Source: Plasmodiophora brassicae
Taxonomy: Eukaryota > Endomyxa: Phytomyxea > Phytomyxea > Plasmodiophorida
Assembly (NCBI GenBank): GCA_036867785.1
Contig: CP145410.1
Span: 372,001-436,000, forward strand
Length of the DNA: 64,000 bases
Direction of reading: 5' to 3'
Under the pieces are notes generated by a model. That model did no database searches. It saw nothing but the letters and a program-made list of their open reading frames with translations, and was not told the DNA's origin. The translations under genes were made by a program, and so were the position numbers. Positions 44,946 through 55,700 of this stretch are shown here, one piece after another. Within the stretch, counting starts at the first letter, position 1; each line of letters opens with the position of its first letter.

Positions 44946-45776
44946 ATGTTGGAGTGGCTGAACCCGATGGTGTTGAGCTTTCTGCTGGTCATTCTCGTGG
45001 CCGTGCTATTCCTGTTTCTCGACACATGGAGCTGGTGCAGGCGGTTCCAGGCCGAAGGCTGGCAGCGTATCAATGCCGGCATCGTGTTCGTCCTGCTGGC
45101 CACGATCGGGACGGCCATTGCGCAGATGTTCTTAGTAGGGCGCACCGACAGCGAGTGCAACATTCTCCATCGTGTCTCGGGGTCCCTCTACACCACCAGC
45201 GAACCCTTGGTCCGAATACTGTTCATCGCGCGCCTGTTCGAGTTCAACAAGATGACAGTGTCGTGGGAGCGAATCATGGACCGCTGCCTCCTGATGTCCG
45301 CGTTCCTGTACCTGCTGGCGGCCGTCGTCACACTGAACCTCACAATGGGTACTGCTATCGTTGACAACGTCTGTACCGCTATTCTGAACCCAGCCGCCGC
45401 CGGGTTAACGTTCATGCTCCCGCAAATCATCGATATTGTAACGAACGCTCGCCTGTGGCAAGTGGTCAAAGAGGCACGGGCCTGCAGCGCGCTCCTGGTT
45501 CTGCTGTCGATGACGTTAGGCTTCTTTATGGCGTCCTCCGCCATCAGTATTCTGAGCCTGTTGATCGTACTGCAAATCATCCCGCTAGACCCAGCGTTCT
45601 ACACGGTCTGGCTGACATTCCAGCAGGCCTTCGACGCATGCTCGATTGCGCTCCCGACGATCATCGCCCGGTTCATGTGCCGCCACATTACGGGACCCGA
45701 CCTCGGAGATCCGCCACAAACGTCAGCTCAGAAGCAACCTTTACCGCAGACGACTGGCCGCGAATTGGATGCTTGA
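44946..45776 (+). CDS. Multi-pass membrane protein, tandem family copy 1
   Basis: An intronless gene of 276 aa. The ATG at 44946 directly precedes the first hydrophobic helix. About seven hydrophobic segments can be marked: residues 8-28, 45-65, 88-105, 117-140, 150-170, 190-222 and 230-255. The conserved family blocks are FLDTW after helix 1, EGWQRINAGIVFVLLATIGT, a VRILFIARLFEFNK segment, IDIVTNARLWQVV, and FYTVWLTFQQAFDACSIALP in the last helix. A hydrophilic Pro/Gln tail follows. Seven helices with a short N-terminus suggest a receptor-like or fungal-style 7TM protein, but I recognise no named family. It is same-strand with the other copies. Confidence 0.7.
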   Translation: MLEWLNPMVLSFLLVILVAVLFLFLDTWSWCRRFQAEGWQRINAGIVFVLLATIGTAIAQMFLVGRTDSECNILHRVSGSLYTTSEPLVRILFIARLFEFNKMTVSWERIMDRCLLMSAFLYLLAAVVTLNLTMGTAIVDNVCTAILNPAAAGLTFMLPQIIDIVTNARLWQVVKEARACSALLVLLSMTLGFFMASSAISILSLLIVLQIIPLDPAFYTVWLTFQQAFDACSIALPTIIARFMCRHITGPDLGDPPQTSAQKQPLPQTTGRELDA

Positions 45777-46005
45777 CGGTTGCAACATGAGGCCACCACC
45801 AGACCAAGCGGCGACTGCCGATAGCACTTTAATGTCACCTGCGAACCCGTTTCTCCAGTTCACATCGCGCGGTCTGTCTCCCTCTCTTTCAGAGACTCGA
45901 AACAGCATTTGAGGGCATAAGGGTACCTACTGCGTATAACAAGCCTGGATCGTTGATCGTACCACAAGTGTCCTTGTTCGGCGTCCTGTTTGTCTTTGCG
46001 GTACC

Positions 46006-46845
46006 ATGCCGCCGGCTTGGTTGAACGTGGTGGTGCTGGCCATTCTCCTGTTGGTCGTTGTGGTCGTTCTGATTCTGTTTGTGGATACGTGGCGCCGTCG
46101 ACAAGGATCCACTGCAGAGGGCTGGAACCGCATCAACGCCGGGATAGTCGTCGTATTGCTGTTCGCGATCGGAACGGCCATCGCGCAGATGTTTCTCGAA
46201 GGACGTACCGAATTCGGCTGTCGCATTCTCCATCACGTCTCGGCGACGCTCAGTAACACAGGCGCATCCCTCGTGAAGGTGCTGTTCATCGCGCGCCTAC
46301 TTGAAGTCAACAAGTTGCCTAACAAGTGGGAAACCGTCTTGGATCGAGGCCTGCTGGCCACTACGTTCCTGTACTGGATACTGGGCATCACGTGGCTGAA
46401 CGCGACGCTTCGCACAGCCGTCGTTGAGAACGCGTGCATCGTTATTCTGGACCCCACTGGTGCCGCGTTCTCTCTCCTCATCCCACAGTTCATCGATGTC
46501 GTGACGAACGTACGCCTGTGGCAGGTGCTCCAGGTTGTGAAGTCCCGACCTGGAGTCAAGCTCCTTGTGGCGACGACGTTTGCATCCTGCCTGACATCGG
46601 ACATCATCAACGTCTTCAGCGTTCTAATCATGATGCAAATCATCCCGCTGGACCCTTCGCTCATCACGATTTGGCTGACGTTTGAACTGGCTTTCGACGC
46701 CTGCTCGACTGCTCTCCCTACCATCATCGTCCGTTTCGCACGCCGGCCTGACGAAGGCCGTACTTCGTGGGCCCGGATCCAGATACTGCCGTCTAGGCAC
46801 CCACCCAAGCCACATGAAATGCACCCGCAAACACCAAACGGTTAG
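46006..46845 (+). CDS. Multi-pass membrane protein, tandem family copy 2
   Basis: An intronless gene of 279 aa, homologous along its length to the neighbours. The ATG at 46006 precedes helix 1 (VVVLAILLLVVVVVLILFVD). Conserved blocks are DTWRRRQGSTAEGWNRINAG, IGTAIAQMFLEGRTEFGC, VLFIARLLEVNKLPNKWE, FIDVVTNVRLWQVL and IWLTFELAFDACSTALPT. The basic tail (RFARRPDEGRTSW) differs from its paralogues. The invariant Cys in the EF-GC-RILHH segment and the family's Arg/Asn residues between helices 2 and 3 are retained. No signal peptide is separate from helix 1. Function is unknown. Confidence 0.7.
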   Translation: MPPAWLNVVVLAILLLVVVVVLILFVDTWRRRQGSTAEGWNRINAGIVVVLLFAIGTAIAQMFLEGRTEFGCRILHHVSATLSNTGASLVKVLFIARLLEVNKLPNKWETVLDRGLLATTFLYWILGITWLNATLRTAVVENACIVILDPTGAAFSLLIPQFIDVVTNVRLWQVLQVVKSRPGVKLLVATTFASCLTSDIINVFSVLIMMQIIPLDPSLITIWLTFELAFDACSTALPTIIVRFARRPDEGRTSWARIQILPSRHPPKPHEMHPQTPNG

Positions 46846-47104
46846 CATGCGCGCAGGCGCCTCTCCGAAATCGCAATACAGTCCACCATCAAATGATGTC
46901 ATAACAGCCTGCTGTTCAGCACCGCTCTGTCCTGCAGGTGGGTACCCGCAGTCCAGGGCAGTGCTAGATGCCAACCTCTGTTGGATTGCGATCCTGCGGG
47001 CAGTACCGAACTCGATCGCATAGCCGGACGGACTGGGTAGAATTGGATAGACGTCGGCGTACGTAATCGATCCGACCTGTTTGGAGCCATTCCGCTTGAG
47101 TTCC

Positions 47105-47947
47105 ATGCCGCCGACATGGACTGACTCGTTGATGCTCGGCATCCAGCTGTTTATCCTTGTGGCCGTTCTGCTCGTGTTCCTGGATACGTGGCACCGTCGA
47201 CGTGGGACTAAATCGGAGGGATGGAGGCGGATCAACGCTGGCATTGTTGGCGTCTTGCTGATAGCGATAGGGAGCACCATTGGGCAGATGTTCCTGTCTG
47301 CGCGAACGGAGCTCGAGTGCCGCATCCTCCATCATATCGCAGGAACGATGTGGAACACCTGCGTGCCCTTCGTCAGGATCCTGTTCATCGCGCGCCTGAT
47401 AGAAATTAACAAGTTGCCGAGGGAATGGGAACGCAATGTGGATTATGGCCTGCTGGTGACAGCGTTCGTGCTCTGGATCGTGGCTGTCGTCCTGTTGAAC
47501 ATGTCAATTCGTGCCGCTGTAATCGACGACATCTGCATCGCCGTTCTGGACCCCGCTGTCACCGCGTACACTATCGTGTCCCCGGCTGTGATTGACATCG
47601 CCACGAACGTGCGCTTATGGCTAGTTCACATGCAGGCACTGCAGCGCAATGCATTCAGGCTTCTGATAACGACGACGTTTGCATTCTGTCTGGCATCCTG
47701 CGTCCTCAGCCTGTTCAGCGTGTTGATCATTCTGTGCGCCATCCCCCTGGACCCGGCGTTCTACACGGTCTGGCTGACGTTCCAGCAAGCATTCGACGCC
47801 TGCTCGATCGCCCTGCCCTCGGTTATCGTCCGGTTTGCACGCGGCCAGGGACAATTGCACAAGACGAACCCGATGGTCGTGCACCACGCAGCACAGCTGG
47901 CAGCAATGCCATCGCTGAAACCATTCCAGTTCGGCACCTCCCGATGA
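47105..47947 (+). CDS. Multi-pass membrane protein, tandem family copy 3
   Basis: An intronless gene of 280 aa. The ATG at 47105 gives MPPTWTDSLMLGIQLFILVA and aligns with the copy 2 start (MPPAWLNVVVLAILLL); the upstream in-frame region has no ATG. Family blocks are FLDTWHRRRGTKSEGWRRIN, GSTIGQMFLSARTELECR, ILFIARLIEINKLPREWE, VIDIATNVRLWLVHMQ and FYTVWLTFQQAFDACSIALP. The tail is polar, with an Ala/Met-rich end. Spacing between copies is about 1.1 kb. Conservation is highest in helix 7 and the loop after helix 2, so these are probably the functional surfaces. Confidence 0.7.
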   Translation: MPPTWTDSLMLGIQLFILVAVLLVFLDTWHRRRGTKSEGWRRINAGIVGVLLIAIGSTIGQMFLSARTELECRILHHIAGTMWNTCVPFVRILFIARLIEINKLPREWERNVDYGLLVTAFVLWIVAVVLLNMSIRAAVIDDICIAVLDPAVTAYTIVSPAVIDIATNVRLWLVHMQALQRNAFRLLITTTFAFCLASCVLSLFSVLIILCAIPLDPAFYTVWLTFQQAFDACSIALPSVIVRFARGQGQLHKTNPMVVHHAAQLAAMPSLKPFQFGTSR

Positions 47948-48082
47948 TCACCTGGGCAAACAACCAACTGTACCAACCCGAATCGGCATCGAACAAGTCT
48001 CTTTCCGCAAACAGCAGATTTCCCCAAGGCCAAACCTCATAAGCGACCATCGTGTTATAGGGGAATATACAATAATAAACGG

Positions 48083-48900
48083 TCATTCCCCAACTGATGT
48101 GTTGTCGGCTAGGTCCAGCTCTTTCAGCAGCGAGTCGATCTCATCCATGATACCTTCGTCATCAGGGCCCGCTCCACGTACTTCCTGACCTGGGGACCCA
48201 TCGACACCTGGGGGCTCTGTCAGTGTCCTCTCCACCATCGGGACGCCACCCGCATCGACGACGAAGTCCAGGATGAGGGGAGGGACGCCCAGCGACTGAC
48301 GGATACGGTTCACAGCCGCGAAATAGTTCCTGAAGAACGTCTCGTCGCTGATCCTGACGAGGAGGACATCAGCGGGAAGCAGCAGAAACGTCGCTCAGGA
48401 CCCGTCGGTCACCTTCGCGGGACCAGTCTGAATCGTAACTGGCTCAGGTTGCGGTCCTCAGCAAGCGGAACCTCGGCGAACATTGACGCGACGCCAATGT
48501 CGAACGGGATCGCCGTCGAGGGCTCCTTCAGGAACAGCCCCTCGTCGGCGCTTAACGCGAAGATCTGCCGTTTCAACTCGCCTCGCCTCTCGCCGTCTTC
48601 CTCGCAATGCCATGGCGGCACAATGGCGTTCTCTGTCCCAGGATCATCTGTCATGGCCGAGCGGGAACGCTTCCGGTGCCGGACCATACGCTTCATCTGC
48701 TGCAGGCGCTGCGCGCGATGCACGCGGGCGGCTCGGGCGCGCTCCTCGACCTGGAACTGCTCCCGGGCCTCCTCGATCTTCGTCTGTATCTCGCGCCCCG
48801 ACTCCCTCAGCGTCGTCTGCAGCCGCTGCCCCGATTCGGCCAGCTGCCCCTGCAACTTCCTGCCGGAATCCTGCAGGGTGCCCACCCACCGCGACAGCAT
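48083..48900 (-). CDS. BSD-domain protein
   Basis: Two exons close in phase: 48900-48413 and 48353-48083 (59-nt intron), giving 252 aa. The N-terminus MLSRWVGTLQDSGRKLQGQL begins an amphipathic helical region with ESGQRLQTTLRESGREIQTK repeats. A BSD domain follows: LRFRLVPRRISDETFFRNYF spans the intron and contains the conserved Phe/Trp-type FFRNYF pattern, then VNRIRQSLGV. The family resembles BSDC1/SYAP-like proteins found in membrane-proximal and TORC2-Akt signalling; that link is only by similarity. The acidic C-terminus ends IDSLLKELDLADNTSVGE. The ATG at 48900 is preferred to one at 49113 because family members start immediately before the amphipathic helix. It is divergent from the IP5 2-kinase gene. 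Confidence 0.75.
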
Positions 48901-49112
48901 CCCCGCTGGCCGCCGCCGACCGTCGTCCAGCGCGCACCCAGTGACGTCACGCTCTGTAACTTGCTGTACGACGGGGGGGACGACGACGCCATGATCGCAC
49001 GGTACCACTAAATAGTCGACGGAACGGTCCCCCGAGCCTGTTGCCGGAGGTGGTGGCACGTCTGAACGCGCGCGACGCACCTTGCGGCGTAACGTGCCGC
49101 GCGCACTCAGCA

Positions 49113-50577
49113 ATGGACGATGGCGGCGCGTGCCGGTACCGGTTCCTGAACGAGGGCGTGTCCAGCGTCGTGTTCGCGTTCACGGACGATGCGGGCGTGC
49201 GTTTGGCGGGGTGTTGCGCGCGGGTTGGACGGCGTCGTGCTGACGGGCGCTGTGTGTGTGTTGTGTACAGACGGGGATGGTGGTGCGCGTCCCGAAGGTC
49301 CCGTACCGGGATCCGCGCGACGACGATCGGGCTCGGCAGCGGATCTGTGCTGTGTTTTCTGCCCTGCTCGGTAGCGATTACGTGTCGAGGGAGGTGCGTC
49401 ACTTGTACGGTCTGCTGGCAGGGGACGATCTTGACGTCCTGCAGGAGCTCGTCATGATCCCGGGTGTCACCCTCCGGGCCATGTTGGACGCGGCACGGTC
49501 GCGTCGATCGCGACGATTTGTCGCGCTGTTCGACAGCGACGCGGTCGATGCCGGGGCGTCGTGGGCGGCCTGGACCATGCCGGATCTGACGAGGGTGCAC
49601 GCCCAGTCGTCGGAGGGGCAATTCGCAGTCGAACTGAAACCGAAATGGGGATTCCTGCCCGACGGCCCTGGTACGACCGATGTCCAGCGGCGCGTCTGTC
49701 GAACGTGCATCTACCAGTTCCTGAAATCCGACGAAGGTCGAGTCGCGTCCGTCTCGCAGTACTGCCCGTTGGACATGTTCAACGACGACGCGGCGGCACG
49801 GACGCGTGCCCTGCATTGCATGTTTCGAACGCCCCAGAACCATGTCGTCCTATTCGACAGCGCTGGGCGCATGGTCGACGCGGAATCGCATGCGCTTTCC
49901 GTCGACGATCTTGCCGACCTAATCGGCAGCGTCCTGACTGCCAACCGCGACCTCCTCGCCAGGATCCAGAGCGCGCAATTGCTGACAGGGTTGACGATGA
50001 GGCAGGTTGAACACGTCGCTGCGAAACTGAGCGCAGAACAATGGGCCGCCTTTCAAGACGAACCGTTAACGGACGACCTGGTTCAGAGGATCTCGCGCGC
50101 CCATCAACAGTCGACCAGGATGAAGAACTTTCGGTGCCTGAGATCCCCAGCGGGGTACGCGTCCCATGTCAAGACCGTCGATGACACGGTTCGGCCTGTC
50201 GTGCCACTCGATGTCGGCGACGACCCAGTCGATACGCTGCGGAAGGTGCTTCTCGAGATGACCGCCCGGGATGTCTCCATCATGGTCAGTTTCGTTCCTG
50301 CTGCCGTGGCAACGGACCAGGCCCCGAATGGGATCCGCGGGTAAGCGAAACGTCATATGTCGCCGATGCCGATCGTCCGTTTACAACAATGCCATGTAGG
50401 CCTCCGGTTCGCTCGGTCGATGCCTGTGGCCGCACGTGGCTCTACAAGATCGGCGTCATCGACCTGGAGACCAAGTACCCGAAGCGTATGGCCCATTGGT
50501 GCGAACGGGACCGCGCCATGACCGCTCACTTCTACGACCTCTGCCGCAGCGTCCACAACCCGCAGCCGACTCGATGA
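49113..50577 (+). CDS. IPPK: Inositol-pentakisphosphate 2-kinase (Ipk1)
   Basis: Makes phytic acid (InsP6) by phosphorylating the 2-position of Ins(1,3,4,5,6)P5, supporting mRNA export and phosphate signalling. Three exons close in phase: 49113-49196, 49271-50340 and 50400-50577, giving 443 aa; the introns are 74 and 59 nt. Diagnostic blocks are RFLNEGVSSVVFAF (glycine-rich loop), GMVVRVPK, FAVELKPKWGFLP (the ExKPK motif), the zinc-linked CRTC, YCPLDMF, and the C-terminal VIDLETKYPKRMAHW, matching the family's VIDLDxKP...RxPH end. All expected motifs are present. It is divergent from the BSD gene (213 bp) and followed closely by the lipid-kinase-type gene. Confidence 0.93.
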
Positions 50578-50675
50578 CGCTCAGTACACACAGACAGGGC
50601 AGCTCGCTTCGCCGGGCGGATATTAGGGCAGCCGTTCCATATATTGCGGTAGGGCGGTGCGTGATCGGTCGCGAT

Positions 50676-51485
50676 ATGTCGTCGTGGGGAGGAGGGGCGT
50701 GGTGGTCGCTGGACGAGATGCCAGAGTCGGCGCCGGTATCGGAGCAGGTCCTGATCGGCGTCGTGGCGATCGCCAGCGTGCTGACGTTCCTGTTCTGGAC
50801 GGCGCGGTGCATCCCGCGCGGGTCGCTCGTCGACTCCAGGTACCAGGTGCGTCGCAAGGTGCAGCACGCCGGCACGGGCGCGATCATGTTCACGATCGGG
50901 GCGATCGGCACGCCCAGGGTCGTCTGCTCGGTGGCGCTCACCGTCGCCGTCGTCCTGTTCGCCGTCGTCCACGCCGTCCGTCTCGTGAACGCGAACTTCA
51001 ACCGCTGGTTCAACAAGACGTTCGCCGCGCTGCTGCGCCCGCACGAGCGCACAGGCATGCCGTCCGCGTTCTACTTCCTGGTCGGCGTCGACATCGTCGT
51101 CACGTTCTTCGACATGCCCATCGCTCTGCTGTCGTGCCTGTTTGTGTCGTTCGGCGACCCATGCGCGTCCCTGGCCGGCCTGTATTTCGCCAGGCCTGGA
51201 TCCGTTCGCATCCGCAACGGCAAATCGCTGATTGGCGCGCTGGCCAACTTCGCCTGCTGTGCCGTCCTCGCCGTCCTGTACCTGGTCGTCTTCCAGCGCG
51301 ACCACGCCCCTGGGTCCGTCCTAGTCCAGGCCGCGGTCGGCGCCCTGGCGGCCGCCTGCGCCGAACTATCCGAAAGCAGGTACGTGGACGATAACTTGAC
51401 GATTCCGGTGGCGTCTGCGGCCGCGCTGGCCGCCCTCCGACGCTGGGCGCCGACCGTCGTCTCGCCGTGGCGCTCCTCGCTGTGA
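50676..51485 (+). CDS. CTP-dependent diacylglycerol/dolichol-kinase-type membrane protein (Dgk1/Sec59-like)
   Basis: A single exon of 269 aa with about seven hydrophobic helices. It matches the phosphatidate cytidylyltransferase/Dgk1/SEC59 superfamily. RRKVQHAGTGAIMFTIGAI holds the conserved R+KxxH segment. Next come a loop with NFNRWFNKTFAALLRPHE and the cytidylyl-binding region FGDPCASLAGLYF followed by GKSLIGALANFACC. These conserved acidic and GKS residues are those needed in Dgk1. It likely converts diacylglycerol to phosphatidate with CTP in the ER; a dolichol kinase is the alternative. The start at 50676 is chosen because earlier in-frame codons overlap the IPPK stop and lack homology. 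Confidence 0.8.
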   Translation: MSSWGGGAWWSLDEMPESAPVSEQVLIGVVAIASVLTFLFWTARCIPRGSLVDSRYQVRRKVQHAGTGAIMFTIGAIGTPRVVCSVALTVAVVLFAVVHAVRLVNANFNRWFNKTFAALLRPHERTGMPSAFYFLVGVDIVVTFFDMPIALLSCLFVSFGDPCASLAGLYFARPGSVRIRNGKSLIGALANFACCAVLAVLYLVVFQRDHAPGSVLVQAAVGALAAACAELSESRYVDDNLTIPVASAAALAALRRWAPTVVSPWRSSL

Positions 51486-51717
51486 TCCGGCTCCTGTATG
51501 TATTAACGCTGCCCTAATATACACACCGAACACGCTGTTCGACCGTTCGACGTTGGCGGCGCCTCGGTGTGTGGAGCGTCATCGTCATCGTCGTCGGCGG
51601 CCGGTTCCGGCGGGGCGGGCGAATGGAGGTCGCGCCCCCCCCCGCTGCGGGCGCCGCCTGGAATATCAGCGGCTCTGAGCGCGCGTCGATTGCCAACCGC
51701 CGAACCTCGCAATTCAT

Positions 51718-52623
51718 ATGGGTTGGATGGGGCGTCGGACGGCCAGCGACGGCAACTCGGCCGCCTACGAGCGGCTGCCCGACGACGGCGAGGACCGGCC
51801 CGCGATCCGATCGCAACCGGGGCGGTCGTTCGTCTCGACTGCGAAGCGATACCTGGTGATCATCACCGTATTCGCGTTCGTCGCCCTCGTCATATCCGTC
51901 GTCGTGCCCAAGCGCCCCGATGTGCGCTACGTCTGCACCATGTTCGATGGCGTCCACCTGGACCGATCCCATGCGCCGTACTTCTACGTATCGTTCAAGG
52001 TGCCCAGCGTCTGCTACGTCAGTCTTGACGATGTTCTCTGACGGCGAACTCGTAGACGTTTGCCCGCGTGTCGAACCCCAACTTTTACCGGATCGGGCTC
52101 CTCCAGTAAGCAATGACGTTTGTCGGCAGTGCGGTATTGTCAGTTGCTGACTGGCATCGGTGAAAAGGGTCGATGTCGACATTGTCCACTGGGACGATAA
52201 GGTCCACCGTATTGGTGCATGCTGCCGACCGGGGGCCCTGACAGGGCACGTATGCAGATTGCGCAATCGTCGATGGAGCCCAGAGGGTTCTCGGCGCGAT
52301 CCACCAGCGTGGTAATGATGGCTTCGTCGCGCTGTGCCCGTGAACGCGCAGCCCATTGATCGGGCGCATTGTCCCTGCAGGAGCTGATTCGCACGAACGC
52401 ATCTGATTTCAGCGCCTCGGCGCTGCAGAGCCTGTGGAAGGACATGCAGGACGGCATCGTGACGATCGAGCTTCGCGGTAAGGCGCGGGCTCGCGTGTTC
52501 GCCCACGAGTGGCGCTACACGATCGCGAACGAGTACGTGCACTTGAACCTGTCCAGCTGGGACGTGCCGTCGTCGTCCACGCGGGAACCCTGCCCGCCCG
52601 TCGACTACAAGCCTACCCTGTAG
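51718..52623 (+). CDS. LEA2-like single-pass membrane protein
   Basis: Five exons close in phase: 51718-51999, 52056-52105, 52168-52201, 52245-52325 and 52381-52623, giving 229 aa; the introns are 43-62 nt. After a ~45-residue charged cytosolic N-terminus there is one membrane helix (LVIITVFAFVALVISVVV). The exterior part contains VSNPNFYRIGLLQVDVDIVH, the NPN-plus-beta-strand pattern of LEA2/WHy-type domains. It ends with HEWRYTIANEYVHLNLSSWD. Fungal and plant relatives are membrane-anchored proteins of poorly known function, some vacuolar. Exons 2 and 3 are only 50 and 34 nt. The exon 4-5 junction was chosen by phase. Confidence 0.65.
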
Positions 52624-52762
52624 CATGCCATTCATTAAAACCGTGCATCGTTACTGTCTGCGCGTTCGATGAATGTGGTCGCACCGCGATCATCGGCGGG
52701 TACGGAATGTGTGACGGTCGGTCCAAGGTCGTGGAACGGATTCATAGGTGTCATCGCCGACC

Positions 52763-55700
52763 ATGTCGGCGCTGTCGTGGGCACTGGTCGCCTGCCTGGC
52801 GCTGGTCGCCGCCCAGGACCTGCCGACGGTGCACATCGTGCCCCATTCGCATTGCGACCCGGGTTGGCTCGAGACCTACGAGGTCGGCCTAGGGCGTCGC
52901 CCCCGGAGCGTTGGCGTTCGAGCGCGCTGACTCCCCCGCCCTCATCGCAGACCTATTTCGCCGGGGACGTCAGCACTATTCTCAGCAACGTGTTCTACGA
53001 ACTGATGCAGGACCCGAGGCGCAAGTTCGTCTGGTCGGAAACGTAAGCGCCCGTCGCCACGCGTGGTGGACACTGGCTCCCCGATCAACGGGTATGCGCG
53101 CAGGTCGTTCTTCCTGCTGTGGTACGAGACGCTGTCGACGGAGGGTCGCGACGTGTTCAAAGATCTCGTTCAGAGCGGCCGCTTCGAGTTCGTGGGAGGT
53201 GCGCGCCCCACCTGTACAGCGGCGTCTGCGGCCGGTGGCTGACACGTGCCAGGCGGCTGGGTGCAGAACGACGAGGCCTGCCCGCATTACGCGGACATGA
53301 TCGACCAGACGACGACGGGCCATCGGTACCTGAACGATCAGTTCGGGGTCGTGCCCCGGTTCGGGTGGCAGATCGACCCGTTCGGGCATTCGGCGGTCAC
53401 GCCGGCCCTGTTCCGCCTGTTCGGCTACGAGGCCGTCGTCATCAACCGCATCCATTTCAAGTACAAGGCGGCCATGAAGGGCAAGGCCAACATGGAGTTC
53501 CTGTGGCGGGGGACGCAACTCGGCGGCAACGACGACCTGTTCACCCACGTCCTGCACACGCATTACAGTGCACCGCAGGTAACGCGATGGCGATGGCGCC
53601 TGCGACCGCCGCCGATGAACGCGGTTGACAGGGGTTCGACTGGGAGAACTACGTCGAGGCTATCACCGAGGACAACGTCGAGCGCCGCAGCGACGAGCTC
53701 GCCGCCGAGCTGCGCCGGCGGATGACGGCGTACCGCTCGCCGCACCTGCTGGTCCCGTTCGGCGACGACTTCAAGTTCAGGAACGCCAACCTCCAGTTCC
53801 GCAACATGGATCAGCTGATCGGTAGACGCGCCACGTGATGCCGCGTCCCCACCGGGTCGTTCGCTGAATCACGTGCCCCCGCTCGCAGACTACATCAACG
53901 ACAACCCGGAGCGGTACCAGATGCGCCTGCAGTACTCGACGCTCAGCGACTACTTTGGGGCGGTCGCCGCGTCCAATGCGAAATTCGCCACCGTCCAAGG
54001 CGACTTCTTCCCGTACGCCGACAACGACGATTCCCTGTGGACGGTAGGACCGCCCCGCGCCCTGTCGTTCCAGCGCGTTGACGTGTGCGGCGGTCGCCCC
54101 AGGGTTACTACACGACTCGCCCGTTCCTGAAGCGAATCTCGCGGACAGTCTCGGCCGCGTTACGCGCCGCCGAGATCGCGTTCGTCGCCGCTGGCGTCCT
54201 GCGAAGCGACGCCGACGACGACGAGGTCGTTAGGCGGCGCGCCATGTACGACGACCTGATCGCCGCCCGGCGCAACGCCGCCCTGTTCCTGCACCACGAC
54301 GGCATCACGGGAACGGCGCGCACCCACGTCGTCGACGATTACATGCAGAGGATGCACGCGGCGACCAGGACCGCCAACGGCATCGCGTTACGCTCGCTGC
54401 GGGCCGTGGTCGCCGACGACGCCGACGCCGACATTGTCATGCTGGGCGACGACGCCGTCCTGTCCGGGCGGAACGTTGTCGGCCTGTGCAACAGCCTGGG
54501 CTGGGCCCGGACCGAGCTCCTCTGCCTGACCGTTGCCACGCCGTTCGTCACCGTTCACGATGACGCGGGCGCGTCGGTCGCGGCGCAGGTCCACATCGGC
54601 ACCGACTTCCAGGGCGACGCCTACCGCCTCTGTTTCGTGCGCAACCTGCCACCTCTGTCCGTCTCGGTCGTCGTCGTGGACGTCGCCGACAAGAAGCGCC
54701 CCGGTGGCGCCGAACACGTCGTCGTCCGCGTCATCGGCGGTTCTGACCAGGCCGCCCTGTCGCCACAAGACGAAGTCGCGGTCGGCGACGACAGTTTCAT
54801 CCTCAGCAACGGCGTCCTCGACGTGCACCTGGATCGCAAGACTGGTAACAGCACAATGCGATCGTTGGCCGGTGCTGGACGCTGACGCCTGCGTGTCCGG
54901 CCCAGGCCTGATCGAGTCGATCGTCGACAGGGCGGCGAACGTGACGACGCAGGTGGGGCAGCGCCTGCGACAGTACTCGACGAGTCGCGGCGGGGCGTAC
55001 CTGTTCCGGCCGGAAGGCGACGCCGAACACATCGATACGGGCCGGGCGCGCGTCCGCCTGGCCCGCGGGCCCGTCTCCGATTCGGCAGCGGTGACGCTCG
55101 GCAACCAGGTCGTGCACATCGACCTTGTGAAGGCGTCGGCGCCGGCGATGGTGGCCAGGCGCGTGCACGTGCGGTTCCTGGTTCGGTCGGACGCGAACCG
55201 GGAGGTCGTCGTCCGCTTCGACACGGACCTGGCGACCGGGACGACGTTCTACTCGAACGACGGCGCCGATTTCGTGCGCCGCCGGTACGACGCGGCGAAG
55301 CAGATCGCTGGGAATTACTACCCGGCGGTGTCGGGCGGCCGCCTGCAGGATCGGGCCAGGCGCCTGACGGTCGCCACCGGGCACACGTCGGGCGTCACTG
55401 GCGGGCACGGCCGCCTCGAGTTCATGCTGCACCGGAACCTGGCCCAGGACGATGGTCGTGGCCTCGGGCAACCGATTATCGATCAGACGCCGGCGATCGT
55501 CACCATGCGGATCGTAGTGGAGTCGACAGGGTCGTTCGTGTTCCCTGCCGACCAGCATCGGCGGCAAGCGTTCGCGTGCGATACGCCACCGGTCGTTCTG
55601 GTCGGCAACGTGGCCATGCGACCGGTACGCCTGCTGGACATGGTCCTGCCCGCCCACATGCACCTCCTGTCGCTCATGGTGAACGACGCTGCCGGCAGGG

